A stretch of 18,188 nucleotides of DNA from an uncultured Bacteroidales bacterium (lineage in GTDB: Bacteria > Bacteroidota > Bacteroidia > Bacteroidales > P3). Positions 1-7,254 of this stretch are shown here, piece after piece. Under the pieces are notes generated by a model. It saw nothing but the letters and a program-made list of their open reading frames with translations, ran no database searches and was not told the DNA's origin. How positions within the stretch are numbered: position 1 is the stretch's first letter; the number at the start of each line of letters is the position of its first letter. The position numbers were made by a program, and so were the translations under genes. The stretch is taken from NCBI GenBank assembly GCA_937915785.1, contig CALGGY010000103.1, forward strand, positions 1 through 18,188. Reading direction: 5' to 3'.

Positions 1-171
1 AATCACTTGTCCATTTATCAACAAGCCAATTGCATGGTTACTTGCGGAATTTAGGTGCAAAATGACTGAATCCCAGTAAATCATGCAACCAGTTATGCCA
101 CTTTTTATCAACATATTTTGTTCATTTCCAGCTCTCTGGATGAACTTGCGAAACTTAAATTGACTGTTGTT

Positions 172-211
172 TAAAAAAAAACAACTCCACGCCGTTAAAG
201 ACGTGGAGTTG
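172..211 (-). terminator. Intrinsic terminator of the pgi-trmH operon
   Basis: A perfect 10-bp inverted repeat, CAACTCCACG at 182-191 and CGTGGAGTTG at 202-211, has a 10-nt loop. On the minus strand it is followed by a run of about ten T (the A-run at 172-181). It lies 26 bp past the trmH stop codon, so it is the natural end of the minus-strand operon. Confidence 0.92.
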
Positions 212-237
212 CTGATGTGTTTTTGCAAAGTCGGTTG

Positions 238-1005
238 CTAAAACCCATTTCGTCGGCAGAACTCGGAGCAGACAATGCCTGTGGCCACCGAGGCGTTGAG
301 CGACTCGCAGGTGCCACCAATGTTGGGTATAGAAAGCCGGGTGTTGATAAATGGAAGCAGGTCGGGGTCTATGCCTTTCGACTCGTTGCCAATCACCACC
401 ACGGCGTTTTGTGGCAGCTGGGCGGTGTATATGTTGTCGCCGTTGATGAATGTGCCGCAAACTGCCGTGTGCCTCTGCCGGCATTGTGCAAGGAAATCGG
501 TCAGCTGGGTGTAGTGCACCGCTGTGCGGAAAACGCTGCCCATCGAAGCTTGTATCACCTTGGGGTTCAGGTAGTTTACTGTTCCAGTGCTGCAAACAAC
601 ATGACGTATTCCAAACCAGTCGGCAATGCGTATTATGGTGCCCATGTTGCCGGGATCCTGTATGCGGTCGAGGGCAATGGCAAGTCCGTCGGAAGCCGGT
701 TCAAGGGGCTGTACGGCTGGCTGTTGGACCAATAGCCATACTTTGTTTGGCGTTTGCAGGTTGCTCAGGCGTTTCAGCTCGTTGTCGGCCACTTCGAAAA
801 TGGCGTCGGCGGGCACCTTTGCGGCCCACAGGCCTTGGTTTTGCGCAAGCCATTCGGCGGTGGCGCACAGGGTCACAATGTGCAGGTTGGCAAGCAGCGC
901 TTCGGCGGCTATTTTTTCGCCTTCTACAACAAACACGTTGTCGTTGTTGCAGTTCTTGCTCAGTTTGTAGCCGGCCAGCTGTTTCAGTCTGGAGTTTGAA
1001 ATCAT
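238..1005 (-). CDS. TrmH/SpoU-family RNA 2'-O-methyltransferase
   Basis: A 255-aa protein of the SPOUT superfamily, expected to methylate a ribose 2'-OH in tRNA or rRNA using S-adenosylmethionine. The three family motifs are in order: motif 1 around residues 113-133 (N120, G122, R126 in DPGNMGTIIRIADWFG), motif 2 at 203-212 (VVIGNESKGI) and motif 3 near 227-245 (IPNIGGTCESLNASVATG), which form the trefoil knot. Residues 1-100 look like the usual small N-terminal substrate-binding domain (VEGEK at 28-31). The ATG overlaps the pgi stop by one base (TGATG), so translational coupling is likely. The gene ends in TAG just before a strong terminator. The exact nucleotide target cannot be read from the sequence, so no symbol is given. 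Confidence 0.93.
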   Translation of the reverse strand: MISNSRLKQLAGYKLSKNCNNDNVFVVEGEKIAAEALLANLHIVTLCATAEWLAQNQGLWAAKVPADAIFEVADNELKRLSNLQTPNKVWLLVQQPAVQPLEPASDGLAIALDRIQDPGNMGTIIRIADWFGIRHVVCSTGTVNYLNPKVIQASMGSVFRTAVHYTQLTDFLAQCRQRHTAVCGTFINGDNIYTAQLPQNAVVVIGNESKGIDPDLLPFINTRLSIPNIGGTCESLNASVATGIVCSEFCRRNGF

Positions 1006-2333
1006 CAGTTTTCCAGTGTTTTGCGCAGGTCTTCGTATCCAGGCTTGCCAAGCAGGGCAAACATGTTTTTCTTGTAGGCTTCCACTCCGGGTTGGTCGAA
1101 GGGGTTCACGCCGAGCATGTAGCCGCTAACGCCGCAGGCAAATTCGAAGAAATATATGAGTTGTCCAAGGGTGTAGGCCGAAATTTCGGGCATTTGTATT
1201 TTCACCACGGGCACGCCGCCATTGGTATGGGCTATGGTGGTGCCTTGTTCGGCGCAGTGGTTTATTTCGTTGAGCGATTTTTGGAGCAGGTAGTTCAGTC
1301 CGTCGAGATTTTGTTCGTCGAAAGGAATTTCCACATGGGTGTGTGCTTTTTCCACCGATATCAGCGTTTCGAAAAGGTGGCGTTCGCCGTCCTGAACATA
1401 TTGTCCCATGGAGTGGAGGTCGGTGGTGAAACAGAGGCTGTGGGGCAGTATGCCTTTGTGGTCTTTGCCTTCGCTTTCGCCGTACAGCTGTTTCCACCAT
1501 TCGCTCATGTACCGCAGTGTGGGCAGGAACGACACCAGCATTTCCACTTTTTTGCCTTTTTGGTACAGCAGGTTGCGTATGGCAGCGTACTGCAGTGCTG
1601 GGTTTTGCTGAGGAGGCATTTGTGTGCAGGTTTTCAGCATGTCGGCTGCGCCAGCCATCAGCTGGTCTATGTCGATGCCTGCGGCGGCAATGGGCAGCAG
1701 TCCCACGGGAGTGAGCACCGAAAAGCGTCCACCCACATTGTCGGGTATTATGTAGCGTTTGTAGCCTTCGTTGGTGGCAATGGTGTGCAGAGCACCTTTT
1801 TGGGCATCGGTAATGGCAAAAATACGCTGGCGTGCCTCTTGCTTGCCGTATTTTTTTTCGATATGGTTTTTCACAATTCTGAAAGCGATGGCCGGTTCGG
1901 TGGTGGTGCCCGATTTGGATATCACGGCAACGGAGTAGTGGTATTTGTCGAGTACCTGCAGCAGTTGCGAGTAATAGTCCTCGCTAAGGGTGTGTCCAGC
2001 ATAAACTACCAGAGGGGCATTTTGGTTTGGACAGAGGCTTTGCAGCTCCGACCGCAGCGCTTCGACAACGGCGCGTGCGCCCAGATACGAGCCGCCGATG
2101 CCTATCACCACAAAAAGTTGCGAGTTTGACTCTACCCGAGCGGCGTCCTCTTTTATGGATTGCAGCATGGCAGTGTCGCGGGCTTGAGGCAAGGTAGTCC
2201 AGCCCAAAAAATCGTTGCCCTTGCCTTGCAGCAACGTTTCCTTGGCGGCTACGGCTTTCTGGCAGTATTCGTCGAATTCAGTTGCGGTGTACAGTCCGCA
2301 ATTTCTAGGGAGAGATATTTCTATTTTTGACAT
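1005..2333 (-). CDS. pgi: Glucose-6-phosphate isomerase
   Basis: A 442-aa cytosolic enzyme interconverting glucose 6-phosphate and fructose 6-phosphate (glycolysis and gluconeogenesis). Both family signatures are present: DNVGGRFSVLTPVGLLP near 198-214 and GYMLGVNPFDQPGVEAYKK near 404-422. Other landmarks are the sugar-phosphate loops GIGGSYLGARA (78-88) and SKSGTTTEPA (139-148), the catalytic Glu286 in LYGESEGK, His307 in DLHSMGQ and Lys421. The length fits the short bacterial form. The frame stays open to 2399, but the ATG at 2333 (MSKIEIS) is chosen because the extra 22 residues resemble nothing in the family and a promoter -7 element lies inside that stretch. The stop overlaps the next gene, giving a pgi-trmH operon. 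Confidence 0.97.
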   Translation of the reverse strand: MSKIEISLPRNCGLYTATEFDEYCQKAVAAKETLLQGKGNDFLGWTTLPQARDTAMLQSIKEDAARVESNSQLFVVIGIGGSYLGARAVVEALRSELQSLCPNQNAPLVVYAGHTLSEDYYSQLLQVLDKYHYSVAVISKSGTTTEPAIAFRIVKNHIEKKYGKQEARQRIFAITDAQKGALHTIATNEGYKRYIIPDNVGGRFSVLTPVGLLPIAAAGIDIDQLMAGAADMLKTCTQMPPQQNPALQYAAIRNLLYQKGKKVEMLVSFLPTLRYMSEWWKQLYGESEGKDHKGILPHSLCFTTDLHSMGQYVQDGERHLFETLISVEKAHTHVEIPFDEQNLDGLNYLLQKSLNEINHCAEQGTTIAHTNGGVPVVKIQMPEISAYTLGQLIYFFEFACGVSGYMLGVNPFDQPGVEAYKKNMFALLGKPGYEDLRKTLEN

Positions 2334-2359
2334 GGTTTTAATGTTTTTGTTTCGGTTTG

Positions 2360-2367
2360 CAAATATA
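2360..2367 (-). promoter_or_regulatory. Promoter -7 element for pgi
   Basis: On the minus strand the sequence reads TATATTTG, an exact match to the Bacteroidetes TAnnTTTG element, 27 bp upstream of the pgi ATG. No convincing TTTG is seen at the usual -33 distance. Its position supports the ATG at 2333 over the longer reading frame. Confidence 0.55.
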
Positions 2368-2524
2368 CAAAAAAAAATACAAATGCTGTATTGTTGCAAA
2401 AAGTAACCTTTGCGTTTTGCCGAACAGAGTCGGCGGAGGCGTTTCCGACGATTGATGTCGGGTGTCAGAAATTATTTTTTTCGACAAAAATAGAATTAGT
2501 TTCAAAAAAACCAATAATATTTTG

Positions 2525-2532
2525 TATCTTTG
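2525..2532 (+). promoter_or_regulatory. Promoter -7 element for the lysE-lspA operon
   Basis: TATCTTTG matches TAnnTTTG exactly and sits about 80 bp before the LysE-type gene. The -33 region is only TTTC-like (2500-2503, 21-bp spacing). The 2334-2610 gap also holds a small CCGAC/GTCGG hairpin (2445-2461) of unknown meaning. Confidence 0.6.
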
Positions 2533-2610
2533 TAAATTCATTCTGAAAGAACTAACCATTATAAATTGTTGATTTTGAAGCAATTCGCTATGATAGGAGT
2601 TTGTTAGAGC

Positions 2611-3288
2611 ATGGCAGTACTTGAGATTATTGCAAAGGGAATATTGATGGGCTTGGGTCTGTCGTTTGTGGTAGGTCCTGCACTGTTTGCGCTAATACAA
2701 ACCAGTCTCACATCGGGATTTAAGGCTGGGGTGCGTTTTGCCATCGGCATATCCTTAAGCGACATACTAGTGGTTTCGTTGGTTACTTTTGGCGTATCGG
2801 CACTTTTTGAGGAGGAAACCTCACGTACTATTATATCCATAGTGGGCGGCATAATTATGATTATTTTCGGAGTGTTCACATTTTTACAGAAAATGCCGCA
2901 GAAAGGCAAGTCCATACCAACATCCACCGGCATGTCGCACCTTAAATATATAGGCAAGGGCTTTTTGTTCAACATAGCCAACCCGGGTGTGTGGTTGTAT
3001 TGGGTAGGTCCTGTAAGCATTTCGGCCAATATGGGCAGCGCACCTATAGGCGGCAACATGGAGCTTACACAACGCGAAAGCAGCCTTTTGTTTCTCGCGT
3101 CGCTGCTGGCGGCAGTTTTCACCTGCGACGTGATGAAATGTGCCATAGCATACAAGCTGAAAACCATACTCCTTCCCAAAGTGATACATATCATAAATAA
3201 AGTGGTGGGTGTGATATTCATAGTTTTTGGCATATACCTCGTGGTAACAGTCTTTGTCTCGATTCCTAACCCAGTAAATAATATATGA
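2611..3288 (+). CDS. LysE-family amino-acid/metabolite exporter
   Basis: A 225-aa polytopic inner-membrane protein. The N-terminus has the family hallmark: a first membrane segment (about residues 5-30) ending in GPALFALIQTSLTSGF, then a second segment with the GISLSD motif near 47-52. About six hydrophobic segments alternate with short polar loops, as in LysE/RhtB exporters, and the length is typical. Such proteins export amino acids or related small molecules by a proton-coupled mechanism; the substrate cannot be inferred here. The ATG at 2611 is the only good start at the beginning of the homology. An AGGAG lies rather far (13 nt) upstream. The stop overlaps the lspA start by 4 bp (ATGA), so the two genes form an operon. 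Confidence 0.9.
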   Translation: MAVLEIIAKGILMGLGLSFVVGPALFALIQTSLTSGFKAGVRFAIGISLSDILVVSLVTFGVSALFEEETSRTIISIVGGIIMIIFGVFTFLQKMPQKGKSIPTSTGMSHLKYIGKGFLFNIANPGVWLYWVGPVSISANMGSAPIGGNMELTQRESSLLFLASLLAAVFTCDVMKCAIAYKLKTILLPKVIHIINKVVGVIFIVFGIYLVVTVFVSIPNPVNNI

Positions 3289-3980
3289 CCAAACCGCAAA
3301 AAAAACGCCTGTTTATCTCCATTGCCATCATTGTGGGCATACTGGTTGTAGACCAGATAATTAAAATTTTGGTGAAGACCAACATGCAGATAGGCGAAAG
3401 TATCTCTGTGATAGGCAATTGGTTCCAGCTGCTGTTTATCGAAAACGATGGCATGGCCTTCGGAATGAGCTTTGGCGGCAACACCGGCAAAATACTGCTT
3501 TCGGTGTTCAGACTTGTGGCCTCGGTGGGCATAGCTTGGGGCATAGTGTATCTGGTAAAGAAAAATGCTCGCAAGTTTCTCATTGTAAGTCTTTCCATGA
3601 TTTTTGCGGGTGCCGTGGGCAACATTATCGATAGCTGTTTCTACGGCCTTATTTTCAGCGACAGCACCTACCATGTGGCACAGATGTTCCCCACCGAGGG
3701 CGGCTATGCCCCGTTCCTTTTCGGCAAAGTGGTGGACATGTTCTATTTCCCCATCATCAGCACCACCCTGCCCGAATGGTTCCCCATCTGGGGCGGCGAG
3801 CACTTCACCTTTTTCAACGCCATTTTCAACTTTGCCGACGCCGCCATCACCATCGGCATATTTATGTTGATAATAGACCAGCTGTTTTTGTCGAAAAACG
3901 ATAAAAAAGACACTGAAACACCCGCTGCAGAAAAACAGCAGAAGGCAAAAAACAGTTTCGAGGAAGAAAATGTCGACTGA
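3285..3980 (+). CDS. lspA: Lipoprotein signal peptidase (signal peptidase II)
   Basis: A 231-aa inner-membrane aspartyl protease that removes signal peptides from lipid-modified prolipoproteins. Seen: VVDQIIK in the first membrane segment (21-27), the conserved N-D-G-A-F-like patch ENDGMAFGMS (53-62), GNIID at 112-116, and the catalytic pair D151 (KVVDM) and D185 (FNFADAAITIG). It is longer than the ~165 aa of proteobacterial LspA, with an insert between GNIID and VVD (about 117-148), a longer periplasmic loop before FNFAD (about 155-177) and a charged tail after 202 rich in K, E and D. The start overlaps the upstream gene (ATGA at 3285-3288). The window also encodes a lipoprotein substrate (the solute-binding protein near 8.5-10.2 kb). 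Confidence 0.95.
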   Translation: MTKPQKKRLFISIAIIVGILVVDQIIKILVKTNMQIGESISVIGNWFQLLFIENDGMAFGMSFGGNTGKILLSVFRLVASVGIAWGIVYLVKKNARKFLIVSLSMIFAGAVGNIIDSCFYGLIFSDSTYHVAQMFPTEGGYAPFLFGKVVDMFYFPIISTTLPEWFPIWGGEHFTFFNAIFNFADAAITIGIFMLIIDQLFLSKNDKKDTETPAAEKQQKAKNSFEEENVD

Positions 3981-4038
3981 TGGAAAGTGTTGAAATACAG
4001 TTGTTTGCTGAGTGAAATTTTCTTTTGGAGAAAAAAAA

Positions 4039-4070
4039 TTTGTGTAATATAAAAAAAAGTCGTACCTTTG
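4039..4070 (+). promoter_or_regulatory. Promoter of tRNA-Phe
   Basis: TTTG at 4039-4042 and TACCTTTG at 4063-4070 are 20 bp apart, the textbook Bacteroidetes sigma-ABfr arrangement. The tRNA begins 16 bp after the -7 element. Confidence 0.88.
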
Positions 4071-4086
4071 CAAACGCAAAAAAGAT

Positions 4087-4159
<73 letters not shown>

Positions 4160-4173
4160 CAAAAATAAAACCC

Positions 4174-4204
4174 AAAAGCATGCAAGAAATTGTGTGCTTT
4201 TTTT
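4174..4204 (+). terminator. Intrinsic terminator between tRNA-Phe and the YqeY gene
   Basis: AAAAGCATGCA (4174-4184) pairs with TGTGTGCTTTT (4191-4201) over 11 positions, with two G-U pairs and a 6-nt loop, and runs into seven T (4198-4204). It lies 15 nt past the tRNA. Only 26 bp remain before the next ATG and they contain no TAnnTTTG promoter. Confidence 0.75.
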
Positions 4205-4230
4205 GTGCAAACACCAAAAACAATCCAGAA

Positions 4231-4677
4231 ATGAGTTTAGAAGAGAAAATCAACGCCGACATCAAAACGGCTATGCTCAGCAAAGACCGCGCCACCCTGG
4301 AATCGCTGCGCGCAATAAAATCGGCCATACTGCTCGAAAAGACCTCCAAAGCCGGTGGCGAGCTTAACGAGGCTGCCGAAACCGCAATGCTGCAACGCCT
4401 TATAAAACAACGCCGCGAAGCCGCCGACATATACCAGAGCCAAAACCGCGACGACCTGCGCGACGCCGAGCTGCAGCAGGTGGCAGTGATAGAACGCTAC
4501 CTGCCCGAGCAACTCCCTGCCGAAGAGGTGGAAAAAGCCCTGCGCCAGATAATAGAACAGACTGGCGCCACCGGCATGAAAGACATGGGACGGGTGATGG
4601 GCATGGCCACCAAGCAGTTTGCCGGCAAAGCCGACAACAAGACCGTTTCGGAGATGGTAAAAAAAATGCTGTCGTAA
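4231..4677 (+). CDS. GatB/YqeY-domain protein
   Basis: A 148-aa soluble protein matching the YqeY family, a free-standing version of the helical tail domain of the GatB amidotransferase subunit. Visible family features: the start MSLEEKINADIKTAMLSKD, SLRAIKSAILLEK near 29-41, LIKQRREAADIY near 57-68, IERYLPEQL near 88-96 and the end GRVMGMATKQFAGKADNKTVSEMVKKML. Its biochemical role is not settled; binding to tRNA or tRNA-modifying partners is usually supposed. The frame is open back through the tRNA-Phe gene, so ATG 4231 is taken as the first start after the tRNA and its terminator. The stop is 7 bp before the RluA-like gene, indicating co-transcription. Confidence 0.93.
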   Translation: MSLEEKINADIKTAMLSKDRATLESLRAIKSAILLEKTSKAGGELNEAAETAMLQRLIKQRREAADIYQSQNRDDLRDAELQQVAVIERYLPEQLPAEEVEKALRQIIEQTGATGMKDMGRVMGMATKQFAGKADNKTVSEMVKKMLS

Positions 4678-4684
4678 CCACGCC

Positions 4685-5551
4685 ATGAAAATCACCGCCA
4701 CACAACAAACCTCGCTGCTGGAACTGCTTGCCGAGACATTTCCCGACACCTCCATCTCCAAGCTGAAAAAGGTGATACGCTGCGGATGCGTGCGGCACAA
4801 CGGCGCCGTGGTGAAACATCCCGAGCTTGTGCTCAATGCCGGCTCCACCATCGACTACACCCGCTACGAGGCCAAGCGCACCTACCGCGAACGCACCACA
4901 GCACCCATACTGTACGAGGACGGCACCATCGTGGCCAGTTTCAAGCCGTCGGGCACGCCCATGTCCGGAAAAAACGTGGGCGGCACCCGCTCGCTGAACA
5001 ACACCCTTAACTCCGACCTCTCGCACCTGAGCAAACGGAGCGTGGCGGTAACCCCACTTATGTACCTGCGCACCGACGAAAACGGCATCTGCCTGTTTTG
5101 CAAACGCTACGAGCTGCGCGAACCGCTTCGCCAGGCCTGCGCCAGGGCGGTGAAACACTCCCGCGCATGGACCGTCGGCACTTTCGACACCCCACAAGGC
5201 ACCCTGCGGGCATGGGCACAGCTAACCCCCAAAGGCTATCTGCGCCAGTGGAATGACACCCCCACCGAATACACCACCGAGTGCACCATGCAATACACCG
5301 TGGTGCGCCAAGAAAACGGCATTTCGCTGATAGATGTCCAGATGGTGCAGCATTTCGAAAACCAGCTGTGCATGCAGCTGCTGCAATGCGGGCACCCGGT
5401 ACTTGGCGACAAAGCCAACACACAGTACCGAGTGGACTACCCCTATCCCTACACCTACAACTACAAGCTGGAAATACCACATCCCGCAAACGGAAAAACC
5501 CTCACCCTTGCCACCACGCTGCCAAGCCTCTTTGCCGACGAAAAAAAATGA
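4685..5551 (+). CDS. RluA-like pseudouridine synthase homologue with degenerate active site
   Basis: A 288-aa protein with the RluA-family layout. An S4-like N-terminus (about 22-58, SISKLKKVIRCGCVRHNGAV) is followed by ILYEDGTIVASFKPSG (75-90), equivalent to the 'YED...NKPAG' strand, and by GHPVLGD (236-242). The catalytic HRLDxxTSG motif is replaced: aligned on the conserved Gly134, residues 126-134 read MYLRTDENG, so the catalytic Asp becomes Arg129 and H-R is gone. The later GRTHQIR segment is also lost (HFENQLCMQ at 223-231). Known synthases need the Asp, so this is probably an RNA-binding or scaffolding relative without catalysis, unless D131 acts in its place. It sits 7 bp after the YqeY-domain gene. 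Confidence 0.72.
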   Translation: MKITATQQTSLLELLAETFPDTSISKLKKVIRCGCVRHNGAVVKHPELVLNAGSTIDYTRYEAKRTYRERTTAPILYEDGTIVASFKPSGTPMSGKNVGGTRSLNNTLNSDLSHLSKRSVAVTPLMYLRTDENGICLFCKRYELREPLRQACARAVKHSRAWTVGTFDTPQGTLRAWAQLTPKGYLRQWNDTPTEYTTECTMQYTVVRQENGISLIDVQMVQHFENQLCMQLLQCGHPVLGDKANTQYRVDYPYPYTYNYKLEIPHPANGKTLTLATTLPSLFADEKK

Positions 5552-5577
5552 CACAAATTCGTCCAAAAAACGGTGAA

Positions 5578-5602
5578 AAAAACATCGGAAGACGCTGTTT
5601 TT
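5578..5602 (+). terminator. Possible weak terminator after the RluA-like gene
   Basis: AAAAACA (5578-5584) and TGTTTTT (5596-5602) can pair around an 11-nt loop, with the T-run being the right arm itself. It lies 27 bp past the stop. The stem is AT-rich, so termination strength is doubtful. Confidence 0.4.
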
Positions 5603-5722
5603 ATGGCAAATAAAAGAATTTTGCCACAAAAATTGTTCACACCACACTGTTGATAATCAAACAATTAGTTATTTTAATGTAGTTAAAAGCAGAAAAAAAC
5701 GTGCCGTTACAAAAAAAAATCG

Positions 5723-5730
5723 TATCTTTG
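5723..5730 (+). promoter_or_regulatory. Promoter -7 element for the rpsF operon
   Basis: TATCTTTG matches TAnnTTTG exactly, 45 bp before the rpsF ATG; no clear TTTG is present at -33. The predicted leader is only about 40 nt, very A-rich and unstructured, so the S6:S18-binding leader hairpin known from some other bacteria is not seen. Confidence 0.65.
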
Positions 5731-5775
5731 CAATCCCAAAAAATAAAAGTATAATATTATAAACAACAAAAAATT

Positions 5776-6141
5776 ATGGTAAAACAGTACGAAACCGTTT
5801 TCATTATGACTCCCGTTTTGTCTGATGAACAGATGAAGGAAACGGTAAAAAAGTACCAGGATCTTTTGCAAGAAAATGGTGCCGAGATTATCTATACCAA
5901 TAATTGGGGCTTGAAAAAATTAGCCTACCCAATTCAAAAGAAAACCACTGGATTCTACTATCTGATAGAATTCAAAGCCGAGGGCAGCCTTATAGCCAAG
6001 CTTGAGACCGCCTACAAACGCGACGAGCGCCTGCTGCGTTTCCTCACCGTATCGCTCGACAAACATGCCATAGCATACAACGAGAAAAAACGCAACGCCA
6101 AGAAAGAAAAAGAACAAGCTCCCGCCGAAGAAGCCAAATAA
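5776..6141 (+). CDS. rpsF: 30S ribosomal protein bS6
   Basis: A 121-aa ribosomal protein of the small-subunit platform, where it pairs with bS18. The family start is clear (MVKQYETVFIMTPVLSDEQ), followed by GLKKLAYPIQKKTTGFYYL (45-63) and YKRDERLLRFLTVSLDKH (80-97). The C-terminus is a lysine/glutamate/alanine-rich tail (about 103-121), common in Bacteroidetes. It is the first gene of the rpsF-rpsR-rplI operon, with 27 bp to rpsR. There is no Shine-Dalgarno before its ATG, normal for this phylum. Confidence 0.97.
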   Translation: MVKQYETVFIMTPVLSDEQMKETVKKYQDLLQENGAEIIYTNNWGLKKLAYPIQKKTTGFYYLIEFKAEGSLIAKLETAYKRDERLLRFLTVSLDKHAIAYNEKKRNAKKEKEQAPAEEAK

Positions 6142-6168
6142 GTTTAACCTTTTAATTTTGAATTAGAT

Positions 6169-6435
6169 ATGGCAAACGAAACCGAAATAAAATATCTCAC
6201 CCCGATAGCCGTTGACACCCAACGCAAAAAATACTGCCGTTTCAAAAAATTAGGCATAAAATATATCGATTACAAAGACGCCGATTTTCTTTTGAAATTC
6301 GTTAACGAGCAAGGCAAGATACTGCCCCGCCGCATAACCGGCACCTCGAACAAATATCAGAAAAAAGTGTCGCAAGCAATAAAAAGAGCTCGTCATCTGG
6401 CCCTGATGCCCTACGTAGCCGATTGTTTAAAATAA
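6169..6435 (+). CDS. rpsR: 30S ribosomal protein bS18
   Basis: An 88-aa protein binding 16S rRNA next to bS6. Conserved segments include KKYCRFKKLGIKYIDYKD (21-38), LKFVNEQGKILPRRITGTS (42-60) and QKKVSQAIKRARHLALMPY (64-82), covering the usual core. Length is normal. The RBS region (TTTTGAATTAGAT) is AT-rich without Shine-Dalgarno. It lies 27 bp after rpsF and 18 bp before rplI. Confidence 0.97.
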   Translation: MANETEIKYLTPIAVDTQRKKYCRFKKLGIKYIDYKDADFLLKFVNEQGKILPRRITGTSNKYQKKVSQAIKRARHLALMPYVADCLK

Positions 6436-6440
6436 TAAAA

Positions 6441-6447
6441 GGAGGAG
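6441..6447 (+). promoter_or_regulatory. Strong Shine-Dalgarno before rplI
   Basis: GGAGGAG at 6441-6447, six nt before the rplI ATG, is a near-perfect complement of the 16S 3' end. The other translation starts in the window mostly have AT-rich leaders and no Shine-Dalgarno, as usual in Bacteroidetes, so this one stands out. Confidence 0.85.
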
Positions 6448-6453
6448 ATAACG

Positions 6454-6903
6454 ATGGAAGTTATATTGAAACAAGATGTAGCCAAACTGGGCTATAAAGA
6501 CGACATAGTAAACGTTAAGAACGGCTACGCCAACAATTACCTCTTCCCACAGGAACTGGCAATAATGGCCACCGCCGCCAACCGTAAAGTGCACGCCGAA
6601 AACATGCGTCAGCGCGCTTTCAAAGAAGAGAAGATCCGCAAAGAAGCAGAAACTCTGAAAGAAGCCATGGAAGGTAAGACCGTACGCGTTGCCGCCAAGA
6701 CTAGCGCCAACGGACAGATTTTCGGTTCGGTGAACAACATTCAGGTTGCCGAAGCCCTGAAAGAACAGTACAACTACGATATCGACCGCAAGAAAATTGT
6801 TGTGGACGGAAACCGAGTTAAAGAAATTGGCTCGTACCCCATCACCATCAATATTCACAAAGATATCAAAGCCGAAATCACTTTGGAAGTTTTTGCAGAG
6901 TAA
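6454..6903 (+). CDS. rplI: 50S ribosomal protein bL9
   Basis: A 149-aa two-domain ribosomal protein at the base of the L1 stalk. The N-terminal rRNA-binding domain is clear: MEVILKQDVAKLGYKDDIVNV, then KNGYANNYLFPQELA (22-36). A long connecting helix rich in K, E and R spans about 45-75, followed by the C-terminal domain with GKTVRVAAKTSANGQIFGSV (74-93) and an Ile/Val-rich end. It is the last gene of the operon, with a strong terminator 60 bp downstream. Confidence 0.97.
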   Translation: MEVILKQDVAKLGYKDDIVNVKNGYANNYLFPQELAIMATAANRKVHAENMRQRAFKEEKIRKEAETLKEAMEGKTVRVAAKTSANGQIFGSVNNIQVAEALKEQYNYDIDRKKIVVDGNRVKEIGSYPITINIHKDIKAEITLEVFAE

Positions 6904-6963
6904 CGCCAGTTATTCTGTGACTTCATTGATATTTTCTTTTTCATAGTACAATTTTAGGTTTGT

Positions 6964-6994
6964 CCCCCCTCTAATCCCTTGAGGGGGGCTTTTT
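6964..6994 (+). terminator. Intrinsic terminator of the rpsF-rpsR-rplI operon
   Basis: CCCCCCTC (6964-6971) pairs perfectly with GAGGGGGG (6981-6988) around a 9-nt loop, followed by C and five T (6990-6994). Confidence 0.93.
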
Positions 6995-7254
6995 ATGTGC
7001 CCTCGTACCATAATGCAAAAAAAAATATCAATGCACGACAGAGAGTACAGCAACATGCCACTAACAGTATGCTCATGGCTTTTGATTTATTTCAAAGGTG
7101 TTTACAAACCTCGGTTCGGTAGCCGAAACGGAGAATTGCCTGAACGTAAAGATGGGAAGAGTAATAATGCAAGCCACTATAATGTGACAACAAACTCCAA
7201 TCTAAGAAAAGGACACTTTTGTGAAAAATCTGTTGGAGATGGATGATTTTGTTT
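6995..7254. other. Intergenic stretch without recognisable gene
   Basis: Between the rplI terminator and the convergent T9SS-cargo gene. It holds only a small TTCGG/CCGAA hairpin (7115-7127). A frame open from 6995 to 7246 has no coding character, no RBS and no recognisable motif. No terminator for the minus-strand operon could be identified here. Confidence 0.6.

Noticed and set aside
450..2129. A 559-codon open frame on the plus strand opposite pgi and trmH
   Set aside because: It lies antisense to two clearly recognised genes and its translation is Cys/Phe/Val-rich without motifs. It is a codon-bias shadow.
2334..2399. Longer start for pgi at 2399
   Set aside because: The 22 extra residues have no family counterpart and a TAnnTTTG element on the same strand lies inside them.
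4015..4041. Terminator after lspA
   Set aside because: The AAATTTTCT/AGAAAA pairing is AT-only, is followed by A rather than T, and overlaps the -33 element of the tRNA-Phe promoter.
2604..4079. A 491-codon open frame on the minus strand opposite the LysE and lspA genes
   Set aside because: Antisense to two recognised membrane-protein genes, with low-complexity translation and no promoter.
6995..7246. An 83-codon open frame after the rplI terminator
   Set aside because: No RBS, promoter or recognisable motif, and codon use unlike the neighbours. Most likely chance.
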